A stretch of DNA of 64,000 nt from Bacteroides sp. 214 (lineage in GTDB: Bacteria; Bacteroidota; Bacteroidia; Bacteroidales; Bacteroidaceae), in assembly GCF_010501015.1 (NCBI RefSeq), contig NZ_QVML01000005.1, positions 47,128-111,127 of the forward strand, given 5' to 3'. Below, one piece after another: positions 1-9,483 of this stretch (position 1 is its first letter; each line of letters begins with the position of its first letter). Under the pieces are notes generated by a model, which was given only the letters and a program-made list of their open reading frames with translations, was not told the origin of the DNA and made no database searches. The translations under genes were made by a program, and so were the position numbers.

Positions 1-1227
1 CTTTCCTTCAATTGCCTCGAGCAATGCTCCACCACCGGTCGATACGTATGATACGCCGTCGGCTAAGCCAAATTTATTTACGCAAGCTACCGAATCGCCT
101 CCACCTACTAAAGAGAAAGCACCGTTCTTTGTAGCTTCTACGATTGCTTCGCCTACCGATTGTGATCCATGTGCAAAGTTGTCAAACTCAAATACTCCTG
201 TAGGACCGTTCCAAAGAATTGTCTTTGATTGTTTGATAACGTCTGCAAATTTCTTTTCGGTTTCAGGGCCAATGTCCAGACCTTCCCATCCATCAGGGAT
301 TTGACCAACCGGAACAAACTTAGCGTTAGCCTCGTTAGAGAAACTGTCAGCAATCTTAGCATCAACAGCAAGTACAAGGTTTACACTCTTTTCTTTGGCT
401 TTCTTTATCAAATCCAAAGCAAGATCCAACTTGTCTTCTTCGCAAATAGAAAGACCGATTGAGCCTCCTAAAGCTTTGGTGAAAGTATAAGTCATGCCAC
501 CTGCTATGATAAGATTGTCTACCTTATTCAATAGGTTCTCGATGATTTCAATTTTAGAAGAAACCTTAGAACCACCCATGATAGCTGTAAACGGACGTTG
601 GATGTCGTTCATAACTTTATCTACTGCTTTCACCTCTTTTTCCATCAGATAACCAAACATCTTGTTGTTGGTGTCAAAATAGGCTGCAATCAATGCTGTT
701 GAGGCATGTGCGCGGTGAGCAGTTCCAAAAGCGTCGTTTACATAGCAATCGGCATACGAAGCCAATTTCTTTGTGAATTCCTTTTGACTCTCCTTAACGA
801 GTTTTTTGGCAGCTGCTTTTTCTTCTTCCGAAGCATCGTCAGCCAATCCTCTTGGTTTGCCTTCTTCTTCGGCATAAAAACGGAGGTTCTCAAGCATTAA
901 TGCTTCTCCTGGTTGTAGTGCGGCAGCCTTCATTGTAGCTTCCTCGCTCATACAATCGTTAGCAAATTGAACATCTACACCCAGTAGTTCGGATACGTGT
1001 CCGATGATGTGTTTTAGTGAAAATTTCTCAGTTGGACCTTTTGGACGTCCCAAGTGCGAACCAATAATAACGCTACCGCCATCGCTTAGAATTTTCTTCA
1101 GTGTAGGAAGTGCCGCGCGGATGCGGGTGTCGTCTGTGATGTTGAAATTTTCGTCTAATGGAACATTAAAGTCCACTCTAACGAATGCCTTTTTACCTTT
1201 GAAGTTGTACTTGTCAATTGTCTGCAT
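1..1227 (-). CDS. pgk: Phosphoglycerate kinase, C-terminal end cut by window edge
   Basis: Glycolytic enzyme that transfers phosphate from 1,3-bisphosphoglycerate to ADP in the cytosol. The reading frame was translated directly from the minus strand and runs from ATG at 1225-1227 ([13 protein letters not shown]) off the left edge. It shows the N-terminal substrate segment VDFNVPLDE, the basic segment SHLGRPKG, the [10 protein letters not shown] segment and, near residue 375, the nucleotide-binding GGGDS. It has 409 codons here, and family members of this phylum have about 417-420, so only around ten residues are missing. A TAACTTTG -7 box lies 50 nt upstream of the start, so pgk has its own promoter although it follows nth on the same strand. 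Confidence 0.97.
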   Translation of the reverse strand, partial: MQTIDKYNFKGKKAFVRVDFNVPLDENFNITDDTRIRAALPTLKKILSDGGSVIIGSHLGRPKGPTEKFSLKHIIGHVSELLGVDVQFANDCMSEEATMKAAALQPGEALMLENLRFYAEEEGKPRGLADDASEEEKAAAKKLVKESQKEFTKKLASYADCYVNDAFGTAHRAHASTALIAAYFDTNNKMFGYLMEKEVKAVDKVMNDIQRPFTAIMGGSKVSSKIEIIENLLNKVDNLIIAGGMTYTFTKALGGSIGLSICEEDKLDLALDLIKKAKEKSVNLVLAVDAKIADSFSNEANAKFVPVGQIPDGWEGLDIGPETEKKFADVIKQSKTILWNGPTGVFEFDNFAHGSQSVGEAIVEATKNGAFSLVGGGDSVACVNKFGLADGVSYVSTGGGALLEAIEGK

Positions 1228-1276
1228 AATACGCTATTGTTTATTAAATATGTAATGAATCTACTAAATTGAAGTG

Positions 1277-1284
1277 CAAAGTTA
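1277..1284 (-). promoter_or_regulatory. -7 box of the pgk promoter
   Basis: Read on the minus strand this is TAACTTTG, matching the Bacteroidota sigma-ABfr -7 consensus TAnnTTTG. It gives a leader of roughly 40 nt before the pgk ATG. No clear -33 TTTG was found at the expected distance. Confidence 0.55.
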
Positions 1285-1318
1285 CTACTATTTCTCTCTT
1301 TGTGAACGATTTTGTTAT

Positions 1319-1990
1319 TTATTGGTTGCTTTTCGGCTTGCTTTTTAAGACTTTATAAGTCTTGCAATAGAATTGACATGCCAATTGCAATCCACACTTG
1401 TCACATTGGGGTTTTCTTGCTTGGCAAATGTATCGCCCATGAAGAATAAGCCAATGATGTGCTATATGTACCAATTCGGTAGGAATGTATTTCATCAGTT
1501 CTTTTTCGGTAGCGAGTGGCGTTTTGGAATTGGTGGTAAGACCAATGCGGTTGGATACACGAAACACATGTGTATCTACTGCCATTGCTGCCTTATGAAA
1601 CACTACCGATTGAATGACATTTGCTGTTTTTCGTCCCACACCGGGTAGTTTTATCAGTTCCTCCAATGTATCGGGCACTTCGCTATTGAAATCCTTTACC
1701 AACATTTGTGCCATACCCACCAAGTGCTTTGCTTTATTATTTGGATAAGATATACTGCGAATGTATTCGTATACTACCTCGGGGGAAGTGGCAGCAAGTG
1801 CTTCGGGGGTAGGGAAGTCTTGAAATATCTTTGGGGTAGTCATATTCACCCGTTTATCCGTGCATTGTGCAGAAAGAATGACTGCAACCAGCAATTGGTA
1901 TGGACTTTCATATTGAAGCTCTGTCTCGGCAACCGGTACATTTTGTTGGAACCACTCGATGACTATTTTATAACGTTCTTTCTTTGTCAT
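1319..1990 (-). CDS. nth: Endonuclease III (DNA glycosylase/AP lyase)
   Basis: Base-excision repair enzyme that removes oxidised pyrimidines and cleaves the abasic site. It has the helix-hairpin-helix LPGVGRKTAN at residues 115-124 containing the catalytic Lys121, the catalytic Asp139 in VDTHVFR, and a C-terminal [4Fe-4S] loop with Cys189, Cys196, Cys199 and Cys205 (C-x6-C-x2-C-x5-C). Its 223 residues are the normal length. The start lies 2 nt after the stop of the MFS gene, so the two are probably co-transcribed; pgk follows about 90 nt downstream. Confidence 0.96.
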   Translation of the reverse strand: MTKKERYKIVIEWFQQNVPVAETELQYESPYQLLVAVILSAQCTDKRVNMTTPKIFQDFPTPEALAATSPEVVYEYIRSISYPNNKAKHLVGMAQMLVKDFNSEVPDTLEELIKLPGVGRKTANVIQSVVFHKAAMAVDTHVFRVSNRIGLTTNSKTPLATEKELMKYIPTELVHIAHHWLILHGRYICQARKPQCDKCGLQLACQFYCKTYKVLKSKPKSNQ

Positions 1991-1992
1991 GG

Positions 1993-3189
1993 TTAGCGTA
2001 ATTTGTTTTTATGAAAAAGCGGTGTAACTCTTACCCTGAAATAAATGGCAGATAATACAGTGAGGCATGCACCGGAAAAGTACATCACATCAAACGAAAT
2101 GTATTGCGCGATGAATCCTCCCGACATAAGTCCGATTCCGATACCTACATCCCACGAAGTGAGGTAAGTAGAAGTTGCCGTACCTCGTTTACTGTTTGGT
2201 GCCAGATTAACGAATAGCGAGTTGAACGCCGGGAACATAGTCCCGAAGCCTACACCAAGCATCAGCGGAATGGCAAAGAACAGGATGTTGGTAAACATCG
2301 CGTTGTATTTAATCAATGTGCCACATGCAGCCAACAGAAAGAAACAGGTGCAAACTACGTAAAATCCTGCCGAAATAATCTCTGTGATACGTCCTTTATC
2401 TACTTGCTTACCGGCAAAGAGGCGCGAAACCGCCATGCCCACTGCTAAGAAAGTAAAGAACAGCCCTGTGTTTACGCTAATGCCAATGTGCTGCGCGTAG
2501 ATAGCTACATACGTAGTTGTCATGCCATAAGGTATGGAGAGCAATAATAGCGATATCCCCGCGGGTATTCCTTTTATTAAAAAGAAACGGTCAAGTGAGA
2601 TAGGTTCGCTTTCAACCGGTTCTTTCTTAGGCGTTTTTACCAAACATGCCATCAGGAAACCGATAGATCCTGAGATGAGTGAACACGTAAAGATTGTTTC
2701 AAACGAATAGGCATCATGCATGAAAAGTCCAACCATAGGACCAATACTCATTGCCATGTTGTTCATTAACCCGTAGTAGCCAATGGCTTCGCCACGGCGA
2801 GAGGAGGGGGTAACGTCAATCACAATCGTATTTCCACCTACTGTTACCATTCCAAAGGATAATCCGTGTATAACCCTAAATGCTATAAAAAGTGACAATA
2901 CACCTGCCCACATATACCCCGCAAATACACTTGTGAAGATGAAATATGCCAGTAGGTAGAGTGGTTTACGTGGGAGTATATCCAACAAAAAACCAGAGAA
3001 TGGACGAATGCAAAGTGCAGCTACTGTATATACGGACAATACAATACCTACGAGCGAATTCTCCGCCTGAAAAACTTCAGACAGGTAAAACGGAAGTATA
3101 GGAAGTATTAGGTAAAAGGCGAAAAACAAGAGGAAGTTAGCTGCTAACAAGAAACAGTAACTTGGCGTTACAAGTTTGTCTTTAGCCAT
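1993..3189 (-). CDS. MFS transporter, drug/sugar exporter type
   Basis: Inner-membrane transporter of the major facilitator superfamily with 398 residues and about 12 hydrophobic segments. The loop between helices 2 and 3 carries a motif-A-like GFLLDILPRKPLY near residue 65, and a long hydrophilic loop around residues 185-200 (KTPKKEPVESEPIS) separates the two halves. The substrate cannot be read from sequence. It sits between pheS and nth, separated from pheS by a strong hairpin and only 2 nt from nth. Confidence 0.85.
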   Translation of the reverse strand: MAKDKLVTPSYCFLLAANFLLFFAFYLILPILPFYLSEVFQAENSLVGIVLSVYTVAALCIRPFSGFLLDILPRKPLYLLAYFIFTSVFAGYMWAGVLSLFIAFRVIHGLSFGMVTVGGNTIVIDVTPSSRRGEAIGYYGLMNNMAMSIGPMVGLFMHDAYSFETIFTCSLISGSIGFLMACLVKTPKKEPVESEPISLDRFFLIKGIPAGISLLLLSIPYGMTTTYVAIYAQHIGISVNTGLFFTFLAVGMAVSRLFAGKQVDKGRITEIISAGFYVVCTCFFLLAACGTLIKYNAMFTNILFFAIPLMLGVGFGTMFPAFNSLFVNLAPNSKRGTATSTYLTSWDVGIGIGLMSGGFIAQYISFDVMYFSGACLTVLSAIYFRVRVTPLFHKNKLR

Positions 3190-3216
3190 AATTGAGTTAT
3201 TAAAATAAATATAGAA

Positions 3217-3257
3217 CCGTTTGGATTCTCTTTTTCTGAGAAAGAGAACCCAAACGG
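3217..3257 (-). terminator. Hairpin terminator after pheS
   Basis: The arms CCGTTTGG and CCAAACGG enclose a second paired block (TTCTCTTT with AAAGAGAA) around a short loop, giving a long near-perfect stem. On the minus strand it lies 8 nt after the pheS stop and is followed by an A/T-rich tract, as expected for a Rho-independent terminator or attenuator before the MFS gene. Confidence 0.75.
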
Positions 3258-3265
3258 AATATGTC

Positions 3266-4285
3266 TTAATTCGCTGCCTCGAACTCCTTCAAGAAGCGAA
3301 TGTCGTTTTCAGAGAACATACGCAAGTCCTTAACCTGATACTTGAGGTTGGTAATACGTTCAATCCCCATGCCTAGTGCGTAACCTGTGTATTCTTTACT
3401 GTCAATGCCCGATGCTTCAAGAACATTCGGGTCGACCATGCCACATCCTAAAATCTCTACCCAGCCGGTATGCTTGCAGAACGGGCATCCTTTTCCGCCG
3501 CAGATATTGCAACTGATGTCCATTTCGGCACTTGGTTCGGTGAATGGGAAATAAGAAGGGCGTAGACGTATCTTTGTATCATTGCCGAACATCTCCTTGG
3601 CAAACAATAATAAAACTTGTTTAAGATCGGTAAACGATACGTTCTTATCTATGTACAGTGCTTCAATCTGATGAAAGAAACAGTGTGCGCGGTAGCTAAT
3701 AGCTTCGTTACGATATACACGTCCGGGACAAACTATACGGATAGGCGGCTTCGCATTTTCCATTACGCGCACTTGCACCGACGAAGTATGAGTGCGCAGA
3801 ACAATATCAGGATGTGCTTCAATAAAGAAGGTGTCTTGCATATCGCGTGCAGGATGATCATCAGCGAAGTTAAGTGCTGAGAATACATGCCAGTCATCTT
3901 CAATTTCGGGACCTTCGGCAATGCTAAAGCCCAAACGGGTAAATATGTCAATAGCCTCATTGCGCACAATGGTAATAGGATGACGACTACCCAAGTTAAT
4001 GGGGTAGGCAGTGCGGGTAAGGTCTATTTCGTCGCTTCCGCTGTCCTGACTTTCAAACTGTTCTTTCAATGCGTTAATGCGTTCTTGTGCTTTGTTTTTC
4101 AACTCATTAAGACGCATGCCGACTTCCTTTTTTTGTTCGACGGCTACATTACGGAAATCAGCCATCAAGTCATTGACAGCCCCTTTTTTACTGAGGTATT
4201 TAATGCGGAGAGCTTCGAGTTCTTCAGCATTCGAAGCTTTCAGCGCTTCCACTTCTTCCAGAAGTTGCTTAATCTTAGCTAACAT
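3266..4285 (-). CDS. pheS: Phenylalanine-tRNA ligase alpha subunit
   Basis: Catalytic subunit of the heterotetrameric PheRS that charges tRNA-Phe. It has an N-terminal coiled coil (residues 1-95, rich in Lys, Glu and Leu), then the class II synthetase core. Motif 2 appears as RVYRNEAISYRAH with the HQIE strand, and motif 3 as GYALGMGIERI near the C terminus. A small cysteine cluster (CNICGGKGCPFC) precedes motif 3, as in many bacterial PheS. The length of 339 residues is normal. The beta subunit gene is not in the window, which is common in this phylum. Confidence 0.98.
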   Translation of the reverse strand: MLAKIKQLLEEVEALKASNAEELEALRIKYLSKKGAVNDLMADFRNVAVEQKKEVGMRLNELKNKAQERINALKEQFESQDSGSDEIDLTRTAYPINLGSRHPITIVRNEAIDIFTRLGFSIAEGPEIEDDWHVFSALNFADDHPARDMQDTFFIEAHPDIVLRTHTSSVQVRVMENAKPPIRIVCPGRVYRNEAISYRAHCFFHQIEALYIDKNVSFTDLKQVLLLFAKEMFGNDTKIRLRPSYFPFTEPSAEMDISCNICGGKGCPFCKHTGWVEILGCGMVDPNVLEASGIDSKEYTGYALGMGIERITNLKYQVKDLRMFSENDIRFLKEFEAAN

Positions 4286-4323
4286 ATAGTGTGTATTATT
4301 GTTGTTCTACGTAAAAAACGGTG

Positions 4324-4331
4324 CAAAGATA
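4324..4331 (-). promoter_or_regulatory. -7 box of the pheS promoter
   Basis: Reads TATCTTTG on the minus strand, followed by CAC, an exact TAnnTTTG match about 40 nt upstream of the pheS ATG. Confidence 0.65.
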
Positions 4332-4426
4332 ATGGTTATTCTTGGTTTCTCCTATTTTTGTGGTTTGCTCTTTTAGAGGGGTGGGTGGTTTTCTTTGTTT
4401 TTTAGTACTTATTATTTACATCTTAA

Positions 4427-4533
4427 TGTCTCTCGCAAACCACTTCATCGAAATGCAGCATTTCGCTTGAGTAGAATGCTGCATTTCGATGAAGTGGTTT
4501 GCTGCATTTCGAAAGAGACAAATGCTGCATTTG
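4427..4533. repeat. 23-nt-period intergenic array with a perfect 27-bp inverted repeat
   Basis: GCATTTCG (last copy GCATTTG) recurs at 4458, 4481, 4504 and 4527, exactly 23 nt apart. Overlaid on this is a perfect inverted repeat: arms 4436-4462 and 4475-4501 (27 bp, no mismatch) around a 12-nt loop. An outer pair TGTCTCT/AGAGACA could extend the structure. It lies in the roughly 550-nt gap between the divergent genes pheS and the kinase at 4836. No protein-coding content is supported here. Confidence 0.85.
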
Positions 4534-4737
4534 TAAAAACGCCCCTAGAGTGTGCTGTAGAGCTGTTTATTTGTAAGTTATTTATATCAACTTTAGTTTT
4601 GTGGTTTTGGATAATTATTTACATTGTTGTTGTGCTCTTCCCTTTTGTAGTACTTGATGGAACAGAAAAACAGACTTTCATACTACTAAACTAGTATATA
4701 GAAAACCAGAGAAATTGCATTGTTTTTTTATTTTTTG

Positions 4738-4745
4738 TACTTTTG
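4738..4745 (+). promoter_or_regulatory. -7 box for the sensor kinase at 4836
   Basis: TACTTTTG matches TAnnTTTG, and a TTG lies about 19 nt upstream near 4719 as a candidate -33 element. The predicted leader is about 85 nt. Confidence 0.5.
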
Positions 4746-4835
4746 TAAGTCAGTAGACTTTCACTTTTCTTCTATTCCTATAATTAAGGAGTAAGATTAG
4801 TGCATTTTTATTAAAACAAACTCCAAAATACAGAA

Positions 4836-6344
4836 ATGAGTTTAAACAAACATACAGAAGTCTTGAAAAGCAATGAGGTTTGGCGTGAGGCAAAAACAGC
4901 CGAGCAAATAATAGCTGCTTATCAATGTATGCCTATATGTCACTTTTTCATCAGGATGCAAGTGGCAAACAACCATCCAACAGATTTCTTTGTGCTGAAT
5001 GGGAATAAAAAAGCCATTGAGCGTTTTCCTCAATTGCTTACCGATAGTGAATACACCCAACTTGGTAGTGTGTTCTTTGGCGATGATTTTGATAATATGA
5101 TGAGCTGTATCCGGGAGATGCCTGAGGGAAGTACAAATACAGAATTTATATTCCATCAAACAAGCAGTAGTATAACCTACAAGTGCACCTTTTACTACAC
5201 CAACGGTGAGGAAGCGGAAATGATAATGGTTGATGTTTCGGAACTAAAGAAAACCGAACACGATCTTATTCTTGCTAAAGAAAACTTGGAAGATGCCATA
5301 AAGAAGCAAAATCTGGCGTTGGATAATGCCAAGTTTGGTCTTGTATATATGGATACAAATTTTGTGGTGCAGTGGGAGTTAACCAAAAATGTTACAGCTA
5401 CCGACATAAACCGTCATTATGTACCGGGAGAACAATGTTATCGCACGGCTTTTGGGGAAAAAGAGCCTTGCCCAACCTGTCCACTGAGGCAAGCTGTGGA
5501 AGATGGAATATCGGCAACACAGCGGAAAAAGGTAAATGGAATTGACCTCGAGGTTATTGCTACTCCCGTCTACGATGATAATCAGGTTCTTGTGGGCGGA
5601 CTCCTTAGAATAGAAGAGATAGCCGAGAGACTGAAAGCCGAACAAGAACTCATTATTGCTAAAGAAAAGGCAGAAACCGCCAATAAACTTAAATCAAACT
5701 TTTTGGCGAATATGAGTCATGAGATACGTACACCTCTTAATGCTATCGTTGGATTTTCGAGTGTACTAGGTGAAATAGAAGATACAAATGAACGACAAGA
5801 GTATCTCCTTTTGATACAGAAAAACAATGACCTTTTATTAAAACTCGTCAACGATATTATCGACTTATCAAGAGTGGAAGTAGGAAAATATGATTTTACG
5901 TTCGAACTCATTGAGGTAAACAAGTTCTGCAAAGAAGTTATTGAATCCTTCTTGATAACCCCATCTCCCGATGTAGCTGTTTTTTATGAAGATAACTCGC
6001 AATCAGTACTGTTGAATGTTGATAAAAACAGGTTGGCTCAAGTCATAAATAACTTGATTAATAACGCTCTTAAGTTTACGGAAAGAGGCAGTATCTGCTT
6101 GAGGTATGATGTTGAAGAAGAGTACGTAAAATTCAGTGTCTCCGATACAGGTATTGGTATTGACTTGAATGAACATCAGGATGATATATTTGATCGCTTT
6201 GTAAAACTCAATCCCTTTGCACAAGGAACGGGTCTTGGACTCTCTATATGCAAACAGATTGTAGAGAAAATGGGAGGAAACATTGGTGTGAATTCTAAGC
6301 TTGGAGAAGGGTCTGAATTCTGGTTCACACTGCCGCTCGAATAA
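4836..6344 (+). CDS. Soluble PAS-domain sensor histidine kinase
   Basis: Cytosolic two-component kinase of 502 residues without membrane segments or signal peptide. Two PAS-like regions occupy about residues 25-130 and 160-265. The second contains a cysteine cluster, [16 protein letters not shown], that could bind a metal, Fe-S cluster or haem. The HisKA box [13 protein letters not shown] has the phospho-accepting His at residue 295, followed by an HATPase domain with DTGIGID and GTGLGLSIC. There is no receiver domain and no response regulator next to it, so the partner is unknown. It is transcribed alone, with a hairpin after the stop. Confidence 0.88.
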   Translation: MSLNKHTEVLKSNEVWREAKTAEQIIAAYQCMPICHFFIRMQVANNHPTDFFVLNGNKKAIERFPQLLTDSEYTQLGSVFFGDDFDNMMSCIREMPEGSTNTEFIFHQTSSSITYKCTFYYTNGEEAEMIMVDVSELKKTEHDLILAKENLEDAIKKQNLALDNAKFGLVYMDTNFVVQWELTKNVTATDINRHYVPGEQCYRTAFGEKEPCPTCPLRQAVEDGISATQRKKVNGIDLEVIATPVYDDNQVLVGGLLRIEEIAERLKAEQELIIAKEKAETANKLKSNFLANMSHEIRTPLNAIVGFSSVLGEIEDTNERQEYLLLIQKNNDLLLKLVNDIIDLSRVEVGKYDFTFELIEVNKFCKEVIESFLITPSPDVAVFYEDNSQSVLLNVDKNRLAQVINNLINNALKFTERGSICLRYDVEEEYVKFSVSDTGIGIDLNEHQDDIFDRFVKLNPFAQGTGLGLSICKQIVEKMGGNIGVNSKLGEGSEFWFTLPLE

Positions 6345-6388
6345 TTCTGGTAATGATTTAATTATTCCGACTTAAGAACATTAATATG

Positions 6389-6419
6389 GAAACACTTTGC
6401 TGAATGCGCAGTGTGTTTC
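6389..6419 (+). terminator. Hairpin after the sensor kinase
   Basis: GAAACACTTTGC and GCGCAGTGTGTTTC pair imperfectly around a 5-nt loop, 44 nt after the kinase stop codon. Only a weak T-tract follows, so termination strength is uncertain. Confidence 0.5.
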
Positions 6420-6431
6420 TTCTATAAAAAA

Positions 6432-6459
6432 CGAGAGTTTGTCCTAAAACAAACTCTCG
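6432..6459 (-). terminator. Rho-independent terminator of alanine dehydrogenase
   Basis: The arms CGAGAGTTTG and CAAACTCTCG form a perfect 10-bp stem around an 8-nt loop. On the minus strand the stem is followed directly by six T residues, which makes it the terminator of the gene starting at 7589. Confidence 0.8.
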
Positions 6460-6482
6460 CTGCACTTTATTAATGAAGAGTT

Positions 6483-7589
6483 TTATAAACTCAATGGTTC
6501 ATATTTCAATCCAAATGTGTCGGCAACGGCTTCGTACACAACCTTTCCGTTTACTACGTTTAGTCCCAGTGCCAGTACGGGGTCGGCTTTGCAAGCAGCT
6601 TTCCAACCCATATCGGCTAACTTCAACGCGTATGGTAATGTGGCATTGGTAAGCGCGTGTGTAGAGGTAAAAGGAACCGCTCCCGGAATATTAGCTACGC
6701 AGTAATGAACGATATCGTCTACAACATACGTAGGCTCGGCATGTGTGGTTGGTCTTGACGTTTCAAAGCAACCGCCTTGGTCAATAGCAACGTCTACTAA
6801 AACACTACCTTTGCGTATCAGCTTCAGCATATCCCTTGTGATGAGATGTGGAGCCTTTGCACCCGGAATTAATACCGAACCAATGATCAAATCGGTTGTT
6901 GGTAGCTCCTTTTCAATATTGTGCGCCGAAGAGTACAGCGTTTTTACATTGGCAGGCATCACTTCGCTAAGGTAGCGTAAGCGTGGAATGGAAATATCGG
7001 TAACTGTTACATCGGCACCCATACCGGCAGCCATTAGCGCGGCGTTGTATCCTACGATACCACCTCCAAGTACCAATACTTTCGCAGGTTTTACACCCGG
7101 AACACCACCTAGTAATTTGCCTTTTCCACCTTGTGGCTTCTCTAAGAAGCGCGCACCTTCTTGAATAGACATGCGTCCGGCAACTTCGCTCATGGGTACA
7201 AGTAGCGGAAGCGATCTATTGGGCATCTCTACGGTTTCGTAGGCAAGGCATACAGAATTCGACTCAATCATGGCATGTGTCAATTTCTCTTCAGAGGCAA
7301 AGTGGAAGTAAGTAAACAGGAGTTGATCTTTTTTGATTAGTTTGTATTCGGGCTCGATAGGCTCTTTCACCTTTATAATCATGTCTGCTTCAGCGTAAAC
7401 AGCTTCGATAGTAGGTAGTATAGTGGCACCTACCGATTCGTATTCTGCATCGGGGAAACCACTGTTTTCGCCCGCTGTGTGCTGCACATAGACAACATGA
7501 CCTCTTTTTACAAACTCTCCGACACCACCCGGTGTCATTCCTACGCGATTTTCGTTGTTTTTAATTTCTTTTGGAATACCAATTTTCAT
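6483..7589 (-). CDS. ald: Alanine dehydrogenase
   Basis: NAD-dependent enzyme interconverting L-alanine and pyruvate plus ammonium; 368 residues, the usual length. The N-terminal half starts with the family signature MKIGIPKEIKNNENRVGMTP and carries the substrate lysine in KVKEP (Lys75) and the conserved His96. The Rossmann fold is seen as VLGGGIVGYNAALMAAGMGA near residue 170. It is monocistronic, between its own terminator and a divergent promoter region shared with the M23 peptidase. Confidence 0.96.
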   Translation of the reverse strand: MKIGIPKEIKNNENRVGMTPGGVGEFVKRGHVVYVQHTAGENSGFPDAEYESVGATILPTIEAVYAEADMIIKVKEPIEPEYKLIKKDQLLFTYFHFASEEKLTHAMIESNSVCLAYETVEMPNRSLPLLVPMSEVAGRMSIQEGARFLEKPQGGKGKLLGGVPGVKPAKVLVLGGGIVGYNAALMAAGMGADVTVTDISIPRLRYLSEVMPANVKTLYSSAHNIEKELPTTDLIIGSVLIPGAKAPHLITRDMLKLIRKGSVLVDVAIDQGGCFETSRPTTHAEPTYVVDDIVHYCVANIPGAVPFTSTHALTNATLPYALKLADMGWKAACKADPVLALGLNVVNGKVVYEAVADTFGLKYEPLSL

Positions 7590-7755
7590 GACGATTTAAT
7601 TTATAAGGTTAAAATACAGAGCGCAATTTAGTTATTATTTTTTTTTCTGAAAACAGTTAGAAAAAGTTTTTTCAAAGAAGATTACAATTAATTTCTCCTT
7701 CTGTTAATCAGAACTTAAACTATGTAAAGAACTTTATTATCTCCACTGCAAACCG

Positions 7756-7763
7756 TACATTTG
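7756..7763 (+). promoter_or_regulatory. -7 box of the M23 peptidase promoter
   Basis: TACATTTG followed by CAC matches TAnnTTTG. Because transcription would begin near 7770, it rules out a TTG start at 7761 and supports the ATG at 7794. Confidence 0.65.
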
Positions 7764-7793
7764 CACTTGATTAATATACATGTACATAATACC

Positions 7794-9452
7794 ATGATTA
7801 AGTCTCTATATACGACGTTGTTCTTTTTCTTTCTTCTCTCATTTCAAGCCATTGCTCAAGAACAACCATCCATTCATTTTGTTGCTCCTTTTGACTTTCC
7901 GCTCTATCTTAGTGGAAATTTCGGTGAGATACGATCCAATCATTTTCATGGCGGATTAGATTTCAAAAGTCAAGGTGTATCCGGTAAACCGGTATATGCT
8001 ATGGCAGATGGTTATATTTCGGCTATCCGTGTTACAAATGGCTCGGGATATGTGCTTGAAGTAGCATACGACAATGGTTATACAACTATACTTCGACACA
8101 ATGAAGCGTACGTTGGTGATATTGCCCGGCGAGTAAAAGCTTTGCAATACGAAAAAGAGAGTTGGCAAGTAGAAATCATTCCCGGCAAAGACGAGTATCG
8201 TGTTAAGGCAGGGCAGTTGATAGGCTACGGTGGTAATATGGGCTACTCCTTTGGACCACATTTGCATCTGGATATGATTGAGACAGACAGCAAAGACTAT
8301 ATTGATCCGCTTCCGTTTTTCAAAAAACAGATAATAGATACAAAAGCACCTGTAGCTTCGGGTTTCATGATATTTCCACAGCTGGGAAGAGGAGTGGTAA
8401 ACGGTTCGGATAAACCGTTTGCTTTCTTTACCGGAGATAAAAAGAGAGTGGAAGCATGGGGGGTAATAGGTGTTGGAATCAAAGCCTACGATTATATGAA
8501 TGGGGTAAATAATCGCTACGGAGTGCATACGGTTCAACTGCAGGTAGATGGAGAGGAAATATTTACGAGTATAGTAGATCGCTTCTCTTCTGAGGAAAAC
8601 CACATGATAAATTCATGGACATATGGGCAATATATGAAGTCTTTTATTGAGCCGGGAAACACACTGCGTATGTTGCATGCCAAGAATAATAATCGTGGAT
8701 TAATAACCATTGACGAAGAGCGCGACTATCACTTTAATTACACGCTAAAGGATGTTTACGGTAATACCTCCCGCTATAATTTTACTGTAAAAGGCAAAAA
8801 GCAGGTAATAAAAACTGTAAATATGAAAAAAAAGTCTTATTTTGCATGGGACAAAGTAAACTTCCTTAAAGAACCGGGTTTAGACCTGATTGTCAGACGA
8901 GGACAACTCTATGACGATGTGGTACTTAACTATGCTGTGTGGAAGGATACAACTACCGTTGCATTCGTTTATCAATTAAGTGATGAACATGTGCCGCTGT
9001 GTCGTTATGCAGATATTCAAATAGGACTACTGCGTCGTCCGGTGGCAGATATGGGCAAATATTACATTGCACGAATGTCTAAAACCGGTAAATTATCGAG
9101 TGTAGGTGGTAAGTATGAAGATGGCTTTATGAAAGGGCGTATCTCTAATTTAGGAACATACACAGTAGCTGTTGATACGATTGCCCCTGAAATATTGCCT
9201 GTTGGAGAGAAAACATGGGGGAAATCGGGCAAGGTTGTTTACAAAGTCAAAGAAAAGGAGACAGGTATACAGTCGTATCGCGGAACAATTGATGGAAAAT
9301 TTGCCATCTTTGAGTGGTATATAATGAATAATACTTTTGTGTGTAAACTCGATTCCAAGCGTTGGGAGAAAGGTAAAAACCATGAAGTGGTAATGGTAGC
9401 GACAGACAATTGCGGTAACGAATCGACTGTGCGCCATACGTTTTATTGGTAG
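7794..9452 (+). CDS. Secreted M23 family metallopeptidase
   Basis: Probable periplasmic or outer-surface peptidoglycan endopeptidase of 552 residues. A signal peptide covers MIKSLYTTLFFFFLLSFQAIAQ. The LytM fold has zinc ligands His52 and Asp56 in HFHGGLDF and His156/His158 in GPHLHLDM. The remaining 390 residues form beta-rich domains of unknown role, a layout common in Bacteroidales M23 proteins. The ATG at 7794 was chosen over an upstream TTG because it begins a clean signal peptide and lies downstream of the -7 box. A C69 peptidase gene follows after 31 nt. Confidence 0.88.
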   Translation: MIKSLYTTLFFFFLLSFQAIAQEQPSIHFVAPFDFPLYLSGNFGEIRSNHFHGGLDFKSQGVSGKPVYAMADGYISAIRVTNGSGYVLEVAYDNGYTTILRHNEAYVGDIARRVKALQYEKESWQVEIIPGKDEYRVKAGQLIGYGGNMGYSFGPHLHLDMIETDSKDYIDPLPFFKKQIIDTKAPVASGFMIFPQLGRGVVNGSDKPFAFFTGDKKRVEAWGVIGVGIKAYDYMNGVNNRYGVHTVQLQVDGEEIFTSIVDRFSSEENHMINSWTYGQYMKSFIEPGNTLRMLHAKNNNRGLITIDEERDYHFNYTLKDVYGNTSRYNFTVKGKKQVIKTVNMKKKSYFAWDKVNFLKEPGLDLIVRRGQLYDDVVLNYAVWKDTTTVAFVYQLSDEHVPLCRYADIQIGLLRRPVADMGKYYIARMSKTGKLSSVGGKYEDGFMKGRISNLGTYTVAVDTIAPEILPVGEKTWGKSGKVVYKVKEKETGIQSYRGTIDGKFAIFEWYIMNNTFVCKLDSKRWEKGKNHEVVMVATDNCGNESTVRHTFYW

Positions 9453-9483
9453 TTGATTTTAAATATAATACTATAACCAGTTA

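Noticed and set aside
4395..4694. Open frame of 99 codons on the plus strand between pheS and the kinase
   Set aside because: It runs straight through the 23-nt array and the inverted repeat, has no family resemblance and no promoter of its own.
7956..8603. 215-codon minus-strand frame opposite the M23 peptidase
   Set aside because: The zinc-ligand motifs and signal peptide are all in the plus-strand frame.
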